DNA from: Mailhella sp.
Lineage (GTDB): Bacteria; Desulfobacterota; Desulfovibrionia; Desulfovibrionales; Desulfovibrionaceae
Length of the DNA stretch: 45,828 bases
Assembly: GCA_017408905.1 (NCBI GenBank)
Contig: JAFQTU010000031.1
Span: 1-45,828, forward strand
Reading direction: 5' to 3'
Position numbers and translations under genes: made by a program. The notes below the pieces were generated by a model. It saw only the letters and a list, made by a program, of their open reading frames with translations. It had not been told where the DNA came from and did no database searches. Positions 35,492 through 43,002 of this stretch are shown here, one piece after another (position 1 is the first letter of the stretch; the number at the start of each line of letters is the position of its first letter).

Positions 35492-36343
35492 ATGCCTCAG
35501 AAGACTCTGGCTGGCGCTGTGATATGCACGGGTATTTCCCTCCATGCGGGAACGCAGGTCAGCATGGAATTCAAGCCTGCCCCCGTGGATTCGGGGATCG
35601 TTTTCCATGTCCATGCCGAAGACGGGGAGCACCTGCTTGCTCTGCGCCCCGAAGCGGTGAGCACCACGGAGCTCGCCACCACCATCAGCAACGGCAAGGT
35701 CAGCGTTTCCACCATCGAGCATGTGCTGGCCTCTCTGCGCGCTCTGGATATCGACAATGTCGAGATCCATGTGGTGGGCTGTGAAGTCCCCCTGCTGGAC
35801 GGTTCCGCCAAGCTCATCGTGGAAGCGCTGGACAAGGCCGGTATCGTCGAGCAGGACGCCCCGCGCCGCATGATGCGCGTGGCCCGCGAATTCTCGCTGG
35901 AACAGAACGGCAAGTCCATCGGCGTGAAGCCCTTCGACGGCTTCCGCGTGGACTACACCATCCGCTTCCCCCATCCTGTCATCGGGGAACAGCGCTTCGT
36001 TCTGGAGATATCGCCCGAGTCCTTCCGCCGCGAGATAGCCGACGCCCGCACCTTCGGCTTCTTCCGCGAGGCCGAATACCTGCGTTCCCGAGGCCTTGCC
36101 CGCGGATGTTCGCTGGACAACGTGATCGTGCTCGATGACAGCGGCGTGATGAACGAGGGCGGCCTGCGCTTCCCCGATGAGTTCGTGCGCCATAAGATAC
36201 TGGACTTCATCGGCGATATGGCCATGCTCGGCAAGCCCATGCTGGGCCATTTCACGGTGGCCTGTTCCGGCCATGCCCACAACAACGCCTTCCTGCGCCA
36301 GCTTTCTCAGCTTGAAGGCGCTCTGGAAGCCGTGGAATTCTGA
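35492..36343 (+). CDS. lpxC: UDP-3-O-acyl-N-acetylglucosamine deacetylase
   Basis: LpxC catalyses the committed, zinc-dependent step of lipid A synthesis. The 283-residue protein has zinc ligands His77 (STIEHVLA), His234 and Asp238 (RHKILDFIGD), and the general acid His261 (SGHAHNN). Glu76 is the base. Lipid A, and so an outer membrane, is implied. AGGAGA lies six bases before the ATG. It is not placed with the other lpx or fts genes. Confidence 0.96.
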   Translation: MPQKTLAGAVICTGISLHAGTQVSMEFKPAPVDSGIVFHVHAEDGEHLLALRPEAVSTTELATTISNGKVSVSTIEHVLASLRALDIDNVEIHVVGCEVPLLDGSAKLIVEALDKAGIVEQDAPRRMMRVAREFSLEQNGKSIGVKPFDGFRVDYTIRFPHPVIGEQRFVLEISPESFRREIADARTFGFFREAEYLRSRGLARGCSLDNVIVLDDSGVMNEGGLRFPDEFVRHKILDFIGDMAMLGKPMLGHFTVACSGHAHNNAFLRQLSQLEGALEAVEF

Positions 36344-36350
36344 TTTTCCC

Positions 36351-36366
36351 TGCGGCGCAGGCCGCA
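36351..36366 (+). other. Small hairpin between lpxC and ade
   Basis: TGCGGC-GCAG-GCCGCA forms a 6-bp stem eight bases after the lpxC stop. No T-run follows and the ade ribosome site begins seven bases later, so it may shape translation or readthrough rather than terminate. Confidence 0.4.
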
Positions 36367-36382
36367 CGCTATGGAGAACGCG

Positions 36383-38110
36383 ATGGAAGCTTCGTATGTT
36401 GCTATGGTCACGGGGCGCGCTCCCGCCGAACTGCGCATCGAGAATGTGCAGATCGTGGATGTCTTGAGCGGCGAGATTCGCAAGGGCACGGTCTGTGTCG
36501 GGGCCGGGCGCATACTCGGCTTCAGTGAGATGGAGGCGCGCGAGGTCGTGGACGGGCAGGGGGCGTACCTCATCCCCGGCCTTATCGACGGCCATGTGCA
36601 TATCGAGTCGTCCATGCTCTGCCCGGCCCGCTTTGCCGAGCTCATCCTGCCCTTCGGCACGACCACCGTCGTTGCCGACCCGCATGAGATAGCCAATGTC
36701 AAAGGCATGGACGGCCTGCGCTATATGCTCGAAGCCTCGCGCGAACTGCCGCTTTCCGTCCGCGTGATGCTTTCTTCCTGCGTGCCCGCCCTGCCTGTGG
36801 AGGATTCCGGCGCTGTCCTCGAAGCCGCCGACCTTGCACCCCTGCTGGCAGACCCCGATGTGGGCGGCCTTGCCGAGATGATGAACGTGCCCGGCCTTCT
36901 GGGCGGTGCGCCCGACGTGCTGGAAAAGATCGCCGTCGCGCAGGCTTCCGGCAAGGTCATCGACGGCCACGCCCCCATGCTTTCCGGGGCCGGGCTGGAT
37001 GCCTACGCCGCCCTTGGCGTGAACACGGACCATGAATGCACCACGCCGGAGGAACTTCAGGAACGCGTGGCGCGCGGCATGTACGTGCTCATGCGCGAAG
37101 GCTCTGCCGGGCGCGAGGTGAAGAAGCTCCTGCCCGGCGTCACTGCCGCCAATCAGCGCCGCTGCCTCTTCTGCACCGATGACCGCCAGCCTGCGGATAT
37201 CCTCGAGCGCGGCCACATCAACGGCATACTCAGGCTTGCCGTCGAGAACGGCCTTGCCCCTGTGGATGCCGTGCGCATGGCCACGCTGAACGCCGCAGAA
37301 TGCTACGGCCTGCGCGACAGGGGCGCTATCGCTCCCGGCCTCCGCGCCGACCTTGTGCTGGTGAAGGATCTCAAGGATTTCGACGTGCTGGCCTGCTGGG
37401 CTGGCGGCGAACTCGTAGCCCGGGATGGGAAGATGACCCGCAGCCTTGCCATGCTCGATCCGGGCGTGCTCAAGTCCAGCGTGAACCTCGCGCCTCTTCC
37501 CGCAAAGCCCTTCACGGTGGACGTGCCTTCCGGCAGGGCCAGAGTCATAGGGCTTCTGGAACATTCCCTCATCACGGAATGCCGTGTGCAGGATGTGGCT
37601 GTGCGTGAAGGCGGGGAAGTCGTTCTGGCCGACAATCCCGGCCTGCTCAAAATAGCCGTCATCGAACGCCATCACGCTACGGGCAAGATGGGTGTCGGCC
37701 TGCTCGATGCGCAGTACGGCCTGAAGGGCGGCGCTATCGCCACGACCATCGCTCACGATTCCCATAACATCGTGGTGGCAGGCGACGACGAGGACGATAT
37801 GCTCCTTGCCGTGCGCGAGATGGAACGCATCGGCGGCGGCATCATCATGGTGTCCGGGGGCCGGGTGCTTGCCGAACTGCCCCTGCCCATCGGCGGCCTG
37901 ATGAGCGACGAACCCGCCGAAGCCGTGGCGAACAGGCTCAGGGAACTCCTGAAGCTGGCACACGAACATTACCATATCTGGGAAGGCGCGGACGCCTTCA
38001 TGACCCTGAGCTTCCTTGCCCTGCCCGTCATCCCGCATTTCAAGATAACGGCTCGCGGTCTTTTCGATATGGGTACGTTCTCCTTTGTGGATGTGGACGC
38101 GGAAAAGTAA
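36383..38110 (+). CDS. ade: Adenine deaminase
   Basis: Ade converts adenine to hypoxanthine in purine salvage. The 575-residue metal-dependent amidohydrolase has LIPGLIDGHVHIESSM and VVADPHEIANV at the first metal site, DGHAPMLSG and NTDHECT at later metal and proton-transfer positions, and a C-terminal domain (HHATGKMGVGLLDAQYGLKGGAIATTIAHDSHN) typical of this enzyme. ATG 36383 has GGAG six bases upstream and is preferred; ATG 36371 has none. The next gene starts 14 bases after the stop. A PfkB-family kinase of possible nucleoside type is encoded nearby on the other strand. Confidence 0.94.
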   Translation: MEASYVAMVTGRAPAELRIENVQIVDVLSGEIRKGTVCVGAGRILGFSEMEAREVVDGQGAYLIPGLIDGHVHIESSMLCPARFAELILPFGTTTVVADPHEIANVKGMDGLRYMLEASRELPLSVRVMLSSCVPALPVEDSGAVLEAADLAPLLADPDVGGLAEMMNVPGLLGGAPDVLEKIAVAQASGKVIDGHAPMLSGAGLDAYAALGVNTDHECTTPEELQERVARGMYVLMREGSAGREVKKLLPGVTAANQRRCLFCTDDRQPADILERGHINGILRLAVENGLAPVDAVRMATLNAAECYGLRDRGAIAPGLRADLVLVKDLKDFDVLACWAGGELVARDGKMTRSLAMLDPGVLKSSVNLAPLPAKPFTVDVPSGRARVIGLLEHSLITECRVQDVAVREGGEVVLADNPGLLKIAVIERHHATGKMGVGLLDAQYGLKGGAIATTIAHDSHNIVVAGDDEDDMLLAVREMERIGGGIIMVSGGRVLAELPLPIGGLMSDEPAEAVANRLRELLKLAHEHYHIWEGADAFMTLSFLALPVIPHFKITARGLFDMGTFSFVDVDAEK

Positions 38111-38124
38111 GCTGGAGGCGGAAA

Positions 38125-38766
38125 ATGACGTTCAAGGATGCTTTGCGGAATTGCCTTACGGTCAAATATTGCAGTGTGCAGGGGCGGGCCAGCCGTTCGG
38201 AATACTGGTGGTTCATGCTGTTCAGTTCTGTGGCCACTGCGGTACTTGAGAATGTGCCTGTCGTGGGCATTCTTGTTTCGCTGGCCTTCCTTGCGCCGAC
38301 CATCTGCGTGACCAGCCGCCGCCTGCATGACATAGGCTGGTCCGGCTGGTGGCAGATACTTCCTCTGATACTCTTTCTTGCCTCTATCGCTTCCATCCTG
38401 TTCGATGTCAGCGGCATGACGTTCGCCCTGCTGTTCCTCTGCGGCCTTGGCTTTGCGCTGTACTTCGGTATCCGCAAGGGCACTGCTCCGGGAGAGCCGA
38501 ACCCCTACGGCGGTGCGCCGGATTCCTTTGAGGCCTATGCCCGCCCTGCCAGGCCTGCTCCGGCACAGACGGATGATTTCGTCCTTGAAGAAGAAGCGGC
38601 CCCTGCCGTCTGCCCCAACTGCGGCAAGCCCTTCGCACCGGAGGCGCGCTTCTGCGGGCATTGCGGCCACGCCTGGCCTGCCGCGCCGAAATGCCCGTCC
38701 TGCGGCAGGGAGCTGACGGACGACAGCCGCTTCTGCACCCAGTGCGGGGCGAAGCTGAAAGACTGA
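38125..38766 (+). CDS. DUF805 membrane protein with two C-terminal zinc ribbons
   Basis: The 213-residue protein has an N-terminal DUF805 domain (residues 1-115) with the family start (YCSVQGRASRSEYWWF), about four membrane segments and SRRLHDIGWSGWW. A proline/alanine-rich linker (about 125-150) leads to two zinc ribbons, CPNCGKPFAPEARFCGHCG and CPSCGRELTDDSRFCTQCG. DUF805 proteins are inner-membrane proteins without a clear role. The ribbons would face the cytosol and may bind a partner. It starts 14 bases after ade, so cotranscription is likely. It is convergent with the kinase gene. Confidence 0.85.
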   Translation: MTFKDALRNCLTVKYCSVQGRASRSEYWWFMLFSSVATAVLENVPVVGILVSLAFLAPTICVTSRRLHDIGWSGWWQILPLILFLASIASILFDVSGMTFALLFLCGLGFALYFGIRKGTAPGEPNPYGGAPDSFEAYARPARPAPAQTDDFVLEEEAAPAVCPNCGKPFAPEARFCGHCGHAWPAAPKCPSCGRELTDDSRFCTQCGAKLKD

Positions 38767-38787
38767 TATCGTACCATACGCCAAAAA

Positions 38788-38832
38788 CTGAGGGCCGATG
38801 CGCTGGACGGAGTCCAGAGCATCGGCCCTCAG
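38788..38832. terminator. Bidirectional hairpin between the DUF805 and kinase genes
   Basis: A 14-bp outer stem (CTGAGGGCCGATGC 38788-38801 with its complement 38819-38832) encloses an inner stem (CTGGAC with GTCCAG). It starts 21 bases after the DUF805-gene stop and serves both convergent genes. No long T-run follows. Confidence 0.7.
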
Positions 38833-38844
38833 AACTATGGGGGA

Positions 38845-38867
38845 GTGGGGGAGATTATCTCCCCCAC
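38845..38867 (-). repeat. Stop-adjacent hairpin of the copA/lon module type
   Basis: An 11-bp stem around one base (GTGGGGGAGAT with ATCTCCCCCAC) lies seven bases after the kinase stop. Its GGGAGATnATCTCCC core and the following CTCCCCC match the second hairpin of the modules after copA and lon, but the first hairpin is missing. Confidence 0.65.
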
Positions 38868-38874
38868 AAATTTC

Positions 38875-39819
38875 TTACTTCAGCACAGGCATAGGGCCGA
38901 AGGCGGCTTCGTAGCGGGCGCGGAAGGTGTCGGCATCGAAGCGGTGGAGCTGGGTTCCGTACTGTTCCACGCAGAAGCTGGAGGAAACAGCGCCAAGGCG
39001 GGCGGCAAAGGCTATGCCCATGCCGGAGTGCAGGCCTTTGAGCAGGCCGGAGCGGTAGGAGTCGCCAGCGCCGGTAGGGTCGGAAACGGCTTCGGGCGTG
39101 ACGGCGGGAACTTCGTAGGGCTTGGCGCCCTTGTGCAGGATGCAGGAACCCTTGGAGCCGTAGGTCACGATGAGGTATTCCACGCGGTCGAGCAGGGATT
39201 CACGGTCGAGGCCGGTCATCTTGCCGATGAGTTCGATCTCGTAGTCGTTGCCGATGAGCACGGTCGCGCCGGTGAAGCCGACCACGAGCTGTTCGCCCGT
39301 CATGCTGGTGATCTGCTGGCCCGGGTCGAAGATATACTTCACGCCGTTCTCACGGTAGAACGCGGCAAGGTTGACCATGTCGTCCATGTTGCCGGGGCCG
39401 ATAAGCGCCCAGTCGCCTTCTTTGACGGCCGGAGTCTTGCCGGGGAAGGCAGGGACCTTCATGGCGGCGGGAGAAAAGCCGGTGATCTGGTTGCCTGCCT
39501 GATCGCTGGTGATGTAGGCGCAGGCGGTGAAGTCGTCGCCAACGGTGTTCACGCCTTCGAGCGAGATGCCCAGCGCCTCGAGTTCCTGCCCGTATTCGGC
39601 AAAATCCTTGCCCACGGAAGTATAGATGACGGAAGGCTCGTTCAGCAGGGCAAGCGTGTAGGCAATGTTGCCTGCCGTGCCGCCGCGTTTGACTTCCACA
39701 CGGTCGATGGGGAAGCAGACATTCAGGAAGTGCAGCTTTTCAGGCAGGATATGATCTTCAAAATGACCGGGGAAAGTCATGATGCGGTCAAAGGCGAGAG
39801 AACCGGAAAGATGGATCAT
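38875..39819 (-). CDS. PfkB-family carbohydrate/nucleoside kinase
   Basis: The 314-residue protein has the PfkB fold. An N-terminal strand (MIHLSGSLAFDRIM), the sugar-binding GGTAGNIAYTLALL, and the C-terminal signature DPTGAGDSYRSGLLKGL with the catalytic Asp are visible. ADP/ATP-binding residues lie in VTYGSKGSCILH. Desulfovibrio homologues are often called adenosine kinase; the nearby adenine deaminase gene makes a purine role plausible but unproven. ATG 39819 has GGAG six bases upstream and is preferred over ATG 39846. Confidence 0.88.
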   Translation of the reverse strand: MIHLSGSLAFDRIMTFPGHFEDHILPEKLHFLNVCFPIDRVEVKRGGTAGNIAYTLALLNEPSVIYTSVGKDFAEYGQELEALGISLEGVNTVGDDFTACAYITSDQAGNQITGFSPAAMKVPAFPGKTPAVKEGDWALIGPGNMDDMVNLAAFYRENGVKYIFDPGQQITSMTGEQLVVGFTGATVLIGNDYEIELIGKMTGLDRESLLDRVEYLIVTYGSKGSCILHKGAKPYEVPAVTPEAVSDPTGAGDSYRSGLLKGLHSGMGIAFAARLGAVSSSFCVEQYGTQLHRFDADTFRARYEAAFGPMPVLK

Positions 39820-39869
39820 GTTGGCTCCGTAGGGTATGAGCGCCATAACAGCGCGGGATGGCTCCTTTC

Positions 39870-39898
39870 TTTGTAACGGCAGGGGCTTGGCTTGGCAA
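39870..39898 (-). promoter_or_regulatory. Promoter of the PfkB-family kinase gene
   Basis: -35 TTGCCA (39893-39898, five of six), 17-base spacer and -10 TACAAA (39870-39875) on the minus strand, about 50 bases before the preferred ATG at 39819. Confidence 0.5.
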
Positions 39899-39927
39899 GC
39901 GTGCCGATGCGCGGGAAAGGGCTTTTC

Positions 39928-39956
39928 TTGCGGGGGCAGGAAATATGCGCTAGAAG
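39928..39956 (+). promoter_or_regulatory. Promoter of nth
   Basis: -35 TTGCGG (39928-39933), 17-base spacer and -10 TAGAAG (39951-39956), 66 bases before the nth ATG and divergent from the kinase promoter. Confidence 0.4.
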
Positions 39957-40022
39957 GAAGGGGCGGGAAAGCCTGTTATCCCGCTACGTTCGGGCCGCTC
40001 CATGCGGCGAAGCGAGGCATGT

Positions 40023-40673
40023 ATGAGAAAGACTGAAAAGGTGAAGCGCGCCGAGGCCGTTCTGGAGCGCCTGAAAGCGCGCTATCCTGTGCCGGAAACC
40101 ATGCTTACCCATGAAAATCCGTGGGAGCTCATGGTGGCGACCATACTTGCCGCCCAGTGTACCGACGCGCGTGTGAACACCATCACGCCGGAATTGTTCC
40201 GCCGCTGGCCCGGGCCTGCGGAAATGATGCACGCCCCCCTTGAAGAGCTGGAAAGCGTGATACGGCCCACGGGCTTCTACCACAACAAGGCGAAGAATCT
40301 CCTCGGAGCGGCCCGCCGCGTGACCGAAGAGTTCGGCGGTTCGATACCTCAAACTATTGCGGAGCTCATCACGATTCCCGGCGTGGCGCGGAAAACGGCG
40401 AACGTGGTGCTCTGGGGGGCTTTCGGCCTCAACGAAGGCCTTGCCGTGGATACGCACGTCAAGCGTATCTCCTTCCGCCTTGGCCTGACCAGGAATACCG
40501 ACCCCGTCAAGATAGAGCAGGACCTGATGAAGATATTCCCCATGCCGGAATGGGGCGATGTGAACCACAGGCTCGTGTGGTTCGGGCGCGATGTGTGCGA
40601 TGCCCGCAAACCCGCCTGCAGTGAATGTGAACTCAGCGACCTGTGCCCCCGCTGTGGAGTGAAAGAGAAATGA
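40023..40673 (+). CDS. nth: Endonuclease III
   Basis: Nth removes oxidised pyrimidines from DNA and nicks the strand. The 216-residue protein has the helix-hairpin-helix with catalytic Lys124 (IPGVARKTANVVL), Asp143 in AVDTHVKR and the [4Fe-4S] loop Cys192-x6-Cys199-x2-Cys202-x5-Cys208. ATG 40023 follows GAGG by five bases; the in-frame ATG at 40002 is less supported. Its stop overlaps the next start as ATGA, linking it to the lipoprotein gene. Confidence 0.97.
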   Translation: MRKTEKVKRAEAVLERLKARYPVPETMLTHENPWELMVATILAAQCTDARVNTITPELFRRWPGPAEMMHAPLEELESVIRPTGFYHNKAKNLLGAARRVTEEFGGSIPQTIAELITIPGVARKTANVVLWGAFGLNEGLAVDTHVKRISFRLGLTRNTDPVKIEQDLMKIFPMPEWGDVNHRLVWFGRDVCDARKPACSECELSDLCPRCGVKEK

Positions 40674-41371
40674 AACGCCTTTGTCTCGCCGCTGTGCTGT
40701 GTTCCGCGTTGATGCTGTCGGCCTGCGCGCCGCATGGTATGCGCATGGTCGATACCAAGGATGACGCCGCCTTTGCCGCCATGTATCATGCCATGAAGCC
40801 TGCCATGCTGAAGAAAGAGCTGGTGGACGCCAAGGGCAACTGGTACGCCCCTGTCGTGTCTCTCGGGCCGGAGGATGCGGGCATGGCCTTTTTGAACAGG
40901 CTTTCGCCCAAGTTCTGCAATGCGGATCTGGGCGAACCTGCCGTGGAGTCCTTCCGCGCCATGACAACGCCTGAGGATGAGGTGAAGGCGGGGCCGTGGA
41001 GCGCTTCCATCCGTACGCAGGACTGGTCGCTGAAGCTTCAGCTCACCGCCGTGACCGATTGGAACGGCGACGACAGGGATGACTGGCTTGTGACCTGCCG
41101 CCTTGCCCTTGTGAAGTCTCCTGCGGAGTCAAAGGAATACTTTCTGCTCTTCACCGACCCCGAGGCTGGCGTCCTTGAGCCTTTCGTCCTCATGGAGCGC
41201 CGCCATATGTTCAGCAGGGTATCCGTTCTGGCCGACAACAGCCTGACGGATTTTTCCGGCGCAGTGACGGTCGAGGTCGAGCAGGGGCAGGTCGATGTGA
41301 CGCAGGCTCCGAAACGCGGCTTGCAGAAGTTTGATGCGTCTAAATTAAAGGCGTCCTCCTTGAGCAACTAG
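40670..41371 (+). CDS. Predicted lipoprotein of unknown function
   Basis: The 233-residue protein has a lipoprotein signal (MKRLCLAAVLCSALMLSAC) with lipobox LSAC and Cys19. The mature part is soluble and acidic, with no repeat or catalytic motif that I recognise. It contains a DWNGDDRDDWLVTCRL stretch, which resembles an integrin-type calcium loop (DxNxDxxxD). The start overlaps the nth stop (ATGA). A hairpin with a T-run ends the transcript. It could be an envelope or metal-binding protein, but no function is supported. Confidence 0.8.
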   Translation: MKRLCLAAVLCSALMLSACAPHGMRMVDTKDDAAFAAMYHAMKPAMLKKELVDAKGNWYAPVVSLGPEDAGMAFLNRLSPKFCNADLGEPAVESFRAMTTPEDEVKAGPWSASIRTQDWSLKLQLTAVTDWNGDDRDDWLVTCRLALVKSPAESKEYFLLFTDPEAGVLEPFVLMERRHMFSRVSVLADNSLTDFSGAVTVEVEQGQVDVTQAPKRGLQKFDASKLKASSLSN

Positions 41372-41394
41372 CCGGGAAAGGCGCACCATAAAAT

Positions 41395-41436
41395 CAAGGC
41401 CGATACTCCGAGGGTGGAGTGTCAGCCTTGCTTTTT
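41395..41436 (+). terminator. Terminator after the lipoprotein gene
   Basis: A 15-bp imperfect stem (CAAGGCCGATACTCC with GGAGTGTCAGCCTTG, one mismatch and one G-U) with a GAGGGT loop is followed by CTTTTTG. It lies between the convergent lipoprotein and CbiA/DsrN-like genes. Confidence 0.85.
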
Positions 41437-41451
41437 GATGTGCGGAAGAGG

Positions 41452-42834
41452 TCAGCTTCGGGCGGCGCGTACGAAATTTTCTGCCCAATGGGGTACGGCA
41501 GGGGCGAAAAGATGCGTCCAGCAGGCAAAGGTCTTGCGGACAAGCAGGCCGTCATACTGGACGCCCTTGCTTTCATACATCCCCACACCGGGCGAGAGGG
41601 TAAGGCAGGCTTCGGGGAAGCACTGATCCGGCCATTCACAGCGGGAGTAATGGAACTCGTGCCCGGTCCATTCCGAACCGGCGGGGTGGAAGGGGTTTTC
41701 CCTGACGGTGCGGGCTTTGACATAGCCCAGCCCCTGCGGGCGGGGATAGAAGCGCGGCTGTGCCGGGAAAAGGCCAGCCATAGCGCGGGGGCCGTCGTCG
41801 AGGAGCAGGGCGTCGCAGAGCACCATGAAGCCGCCGCATTCGGCGTAAACGGGGCGTTCGGCTTCGGAAAGCGCCCGTATTTCGGCAAGGTGCGGAGAGC
41901 GGGAAATGGCGTCCGCAAAAAGTTCGGGGTAGCCGCCGCCAAGGTAGAGACCGTCCAGCGCAGGCCAAGGGGCGGGGTCGAGCAGGCTCAGGGGGATGAG
42001 CTCCGCCCCGGCATCGCGCAGGGCATCGAGATTTTCCTGATAGTAGAACCAGAGCGCGTCGTCGAGCACGAAGCCGATGCGCGGCCGCTCCTGAGGCGAT
42101 ATCACCGACTGCACGGGGAGTTCGATGTCGGGCAGGGCAGGCGCGCTTCGGGCAAGGCCGAGCAGTTTTTCCGTATCCGTGTTCTCGGAGAGCAGGTCGG
42201 CCAGATGGTCGAGCAGGGCATGGGTGGAATCGTCGGCCCGGTTCAGGGCAAGGCCCATGTGGCGCTCGGGAAGGGGGTTGCGGCGCAGGCGGGGGAGGAC
42301 GCCAAGCACGGGGATGTCCGTGTACTGCTCGATGGCCTTGCGCAGCATGGAGGCGTGGCGTTCGTTGGCCACGTTGTTCAGGATGACGCCGGCAAGGCGG
42401 ACTTCCGGCTCGAAGGAGGCCATGCCGGCCACGATGGCGGCTGCGGTACGCGTCATCTTGGCGCAGTTCATGGTGAGCACGACTGGAGCGCGGAACAGCC
42501 GCGCAACGTGCGCCGTGGAGCAGGTTCCCGTGACATCGCGCCCATCGAAAAGGCCGCGATTGCCTTCGATGAGGGCAAGGTCGGCAGGGCGGCGCGTGCA
42601 TACCGCAGTGAACTGGCGGAGAAGGGATTCGTCGTCGTGGAAATAGGGGTCAAGGCAGGCGGCAGAACGGCGCGCCGCAAGCGCCAGCCATGCGTAGTCG
42701 ATATAGTCCGGTCCTTTTTTGCAGGGCTGTACGGCAAGGCCGCGGCGGCTGAAAAGACGGGTGAGCCCCAGCGAAACGAGAGTTTTGCCGCTTCCGCCGG
42801 AAAGCCCGGAAATGACGAGTCGTGCCTGTTCCAT
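41452..42834 (-). CDS. Cobyrinate a,c-diamide synthase family amidotransferase (CbiA/DsrN)
   Basis: The 460-residue protein has an N-terminal P-loop synthetase domain (SGLSGGSGKTLVSLGL) with PCKKGPDYIDYAW, and a C-terminal class I glutamine amidotransferase domain (LYLGGGYPELFADAI, the Cys nucleophile in YAECGGFMVL, and GHEFHYSRCEW). CbiA amidates the a and c carboxylates of cobyrinate in B12 synthesis. DsrN, the homologue in dsr clusters, amidates siroheme for sulfite reductase. Its place directly after dsrA-dsrB favours the DsrN role, but sequence alone cannot exclude CbiA. The ribosome site is weak and a terminator lies upstream. Confidence 0.88.
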   Translation of the reverse strand: MEQARLVISGLSGGSGKTLVSLGLTRLFSRRGLAVQPCKKGPDYIDYAWLALAARRSAACLDPYFHDDESLLRQFTAVCTRRPADLALIEGNRGLFDGRDVTGTCSTAHVARLFRAPVVLTMNCAKMTRTAAAIVAGMASFEPEVRLAGVILNNVANERHASMLRKAIEQYTDIPVLGVLPRLRRNPLPERHMGLALNRADDSTHALLDHLADLLSENTDTEKLLGLARSAPALPDIELPVQSVISPQERPRIGFVLDDALWFYYQENLDALRDAGAELIPLSLLDPAPWPALDGLYLGGGYPELFADAISRSPHLAEIRALSEAERPVYAECGGFMVLCDALLLDDGPRAMAGLFPAQPRFYPRPQGLGYVKARTVRENPFHPAGSEWTGHEFHYSRCEWPDQCFPEACLTLSPGVGMYESKGVQYDGLLVRKTFACWTHLFAPAVPHWAENFVRAARS

Positions 42835-42880
42835 GCGTGTTCAAAAGTAAGATTTGTCAAACTTGAAGGGCTTGATACGG

Positions 42881-42910
42881 AAAAGGGGAAGCTCCCGAAG
42901 GAGCTTCCCC
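42881..42910 (-). terminator. Terminator of the dsr operon
   Basis: An 11-bp perfect stem (GGGGAAGCTCC 42885-42895 with GGAGCTTCCCC 42900-42910) with a TTCG tetraloop is followed by four T residues on the minus strand, 93 bases after the dsrB-dsrD stop. Confidence 0.85.
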
Positions 42911-42917
42911 CATAGTA

Positions 42918-42989
42918 TTCCAGATATCTGGAAAGCCTGAGAACTTTCAGCCGGTGGCTGAGTTATCACAGGCTCCGCTTTTCAGCGGA
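42918..42989 (-). other. Tandem hairpins in the dsr 3' untranslated region
   Basis: Between the dsrB-dsrD stop and the terminator lie three further hairpins: TCCGCT/AGCGGA (42974-42989), TCAGCC/GGCTGA (42947-42961) and the perfect palindrome TTCCAGATATCTGGAA (42918-42933). None has a T-run. They could protect an abundant mRNA from 3' exonucleases. Confidence 0.6.
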
Positions 42990-43002
42990 TGGAAGGGCCG
43001 AC

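Noticed and set aside
35324..38038. A 904-codon open frame opposite lpxC and ade
   Set aside because: The longest shadow in the window. lpxC and ade carry all catalytic residues, and the antisense product has none.
42911..43002. A separate dsrD gene after dsrB
   Set aside because: No such frame exists there. The DsrD sequence is inside the dsrB reading frame.
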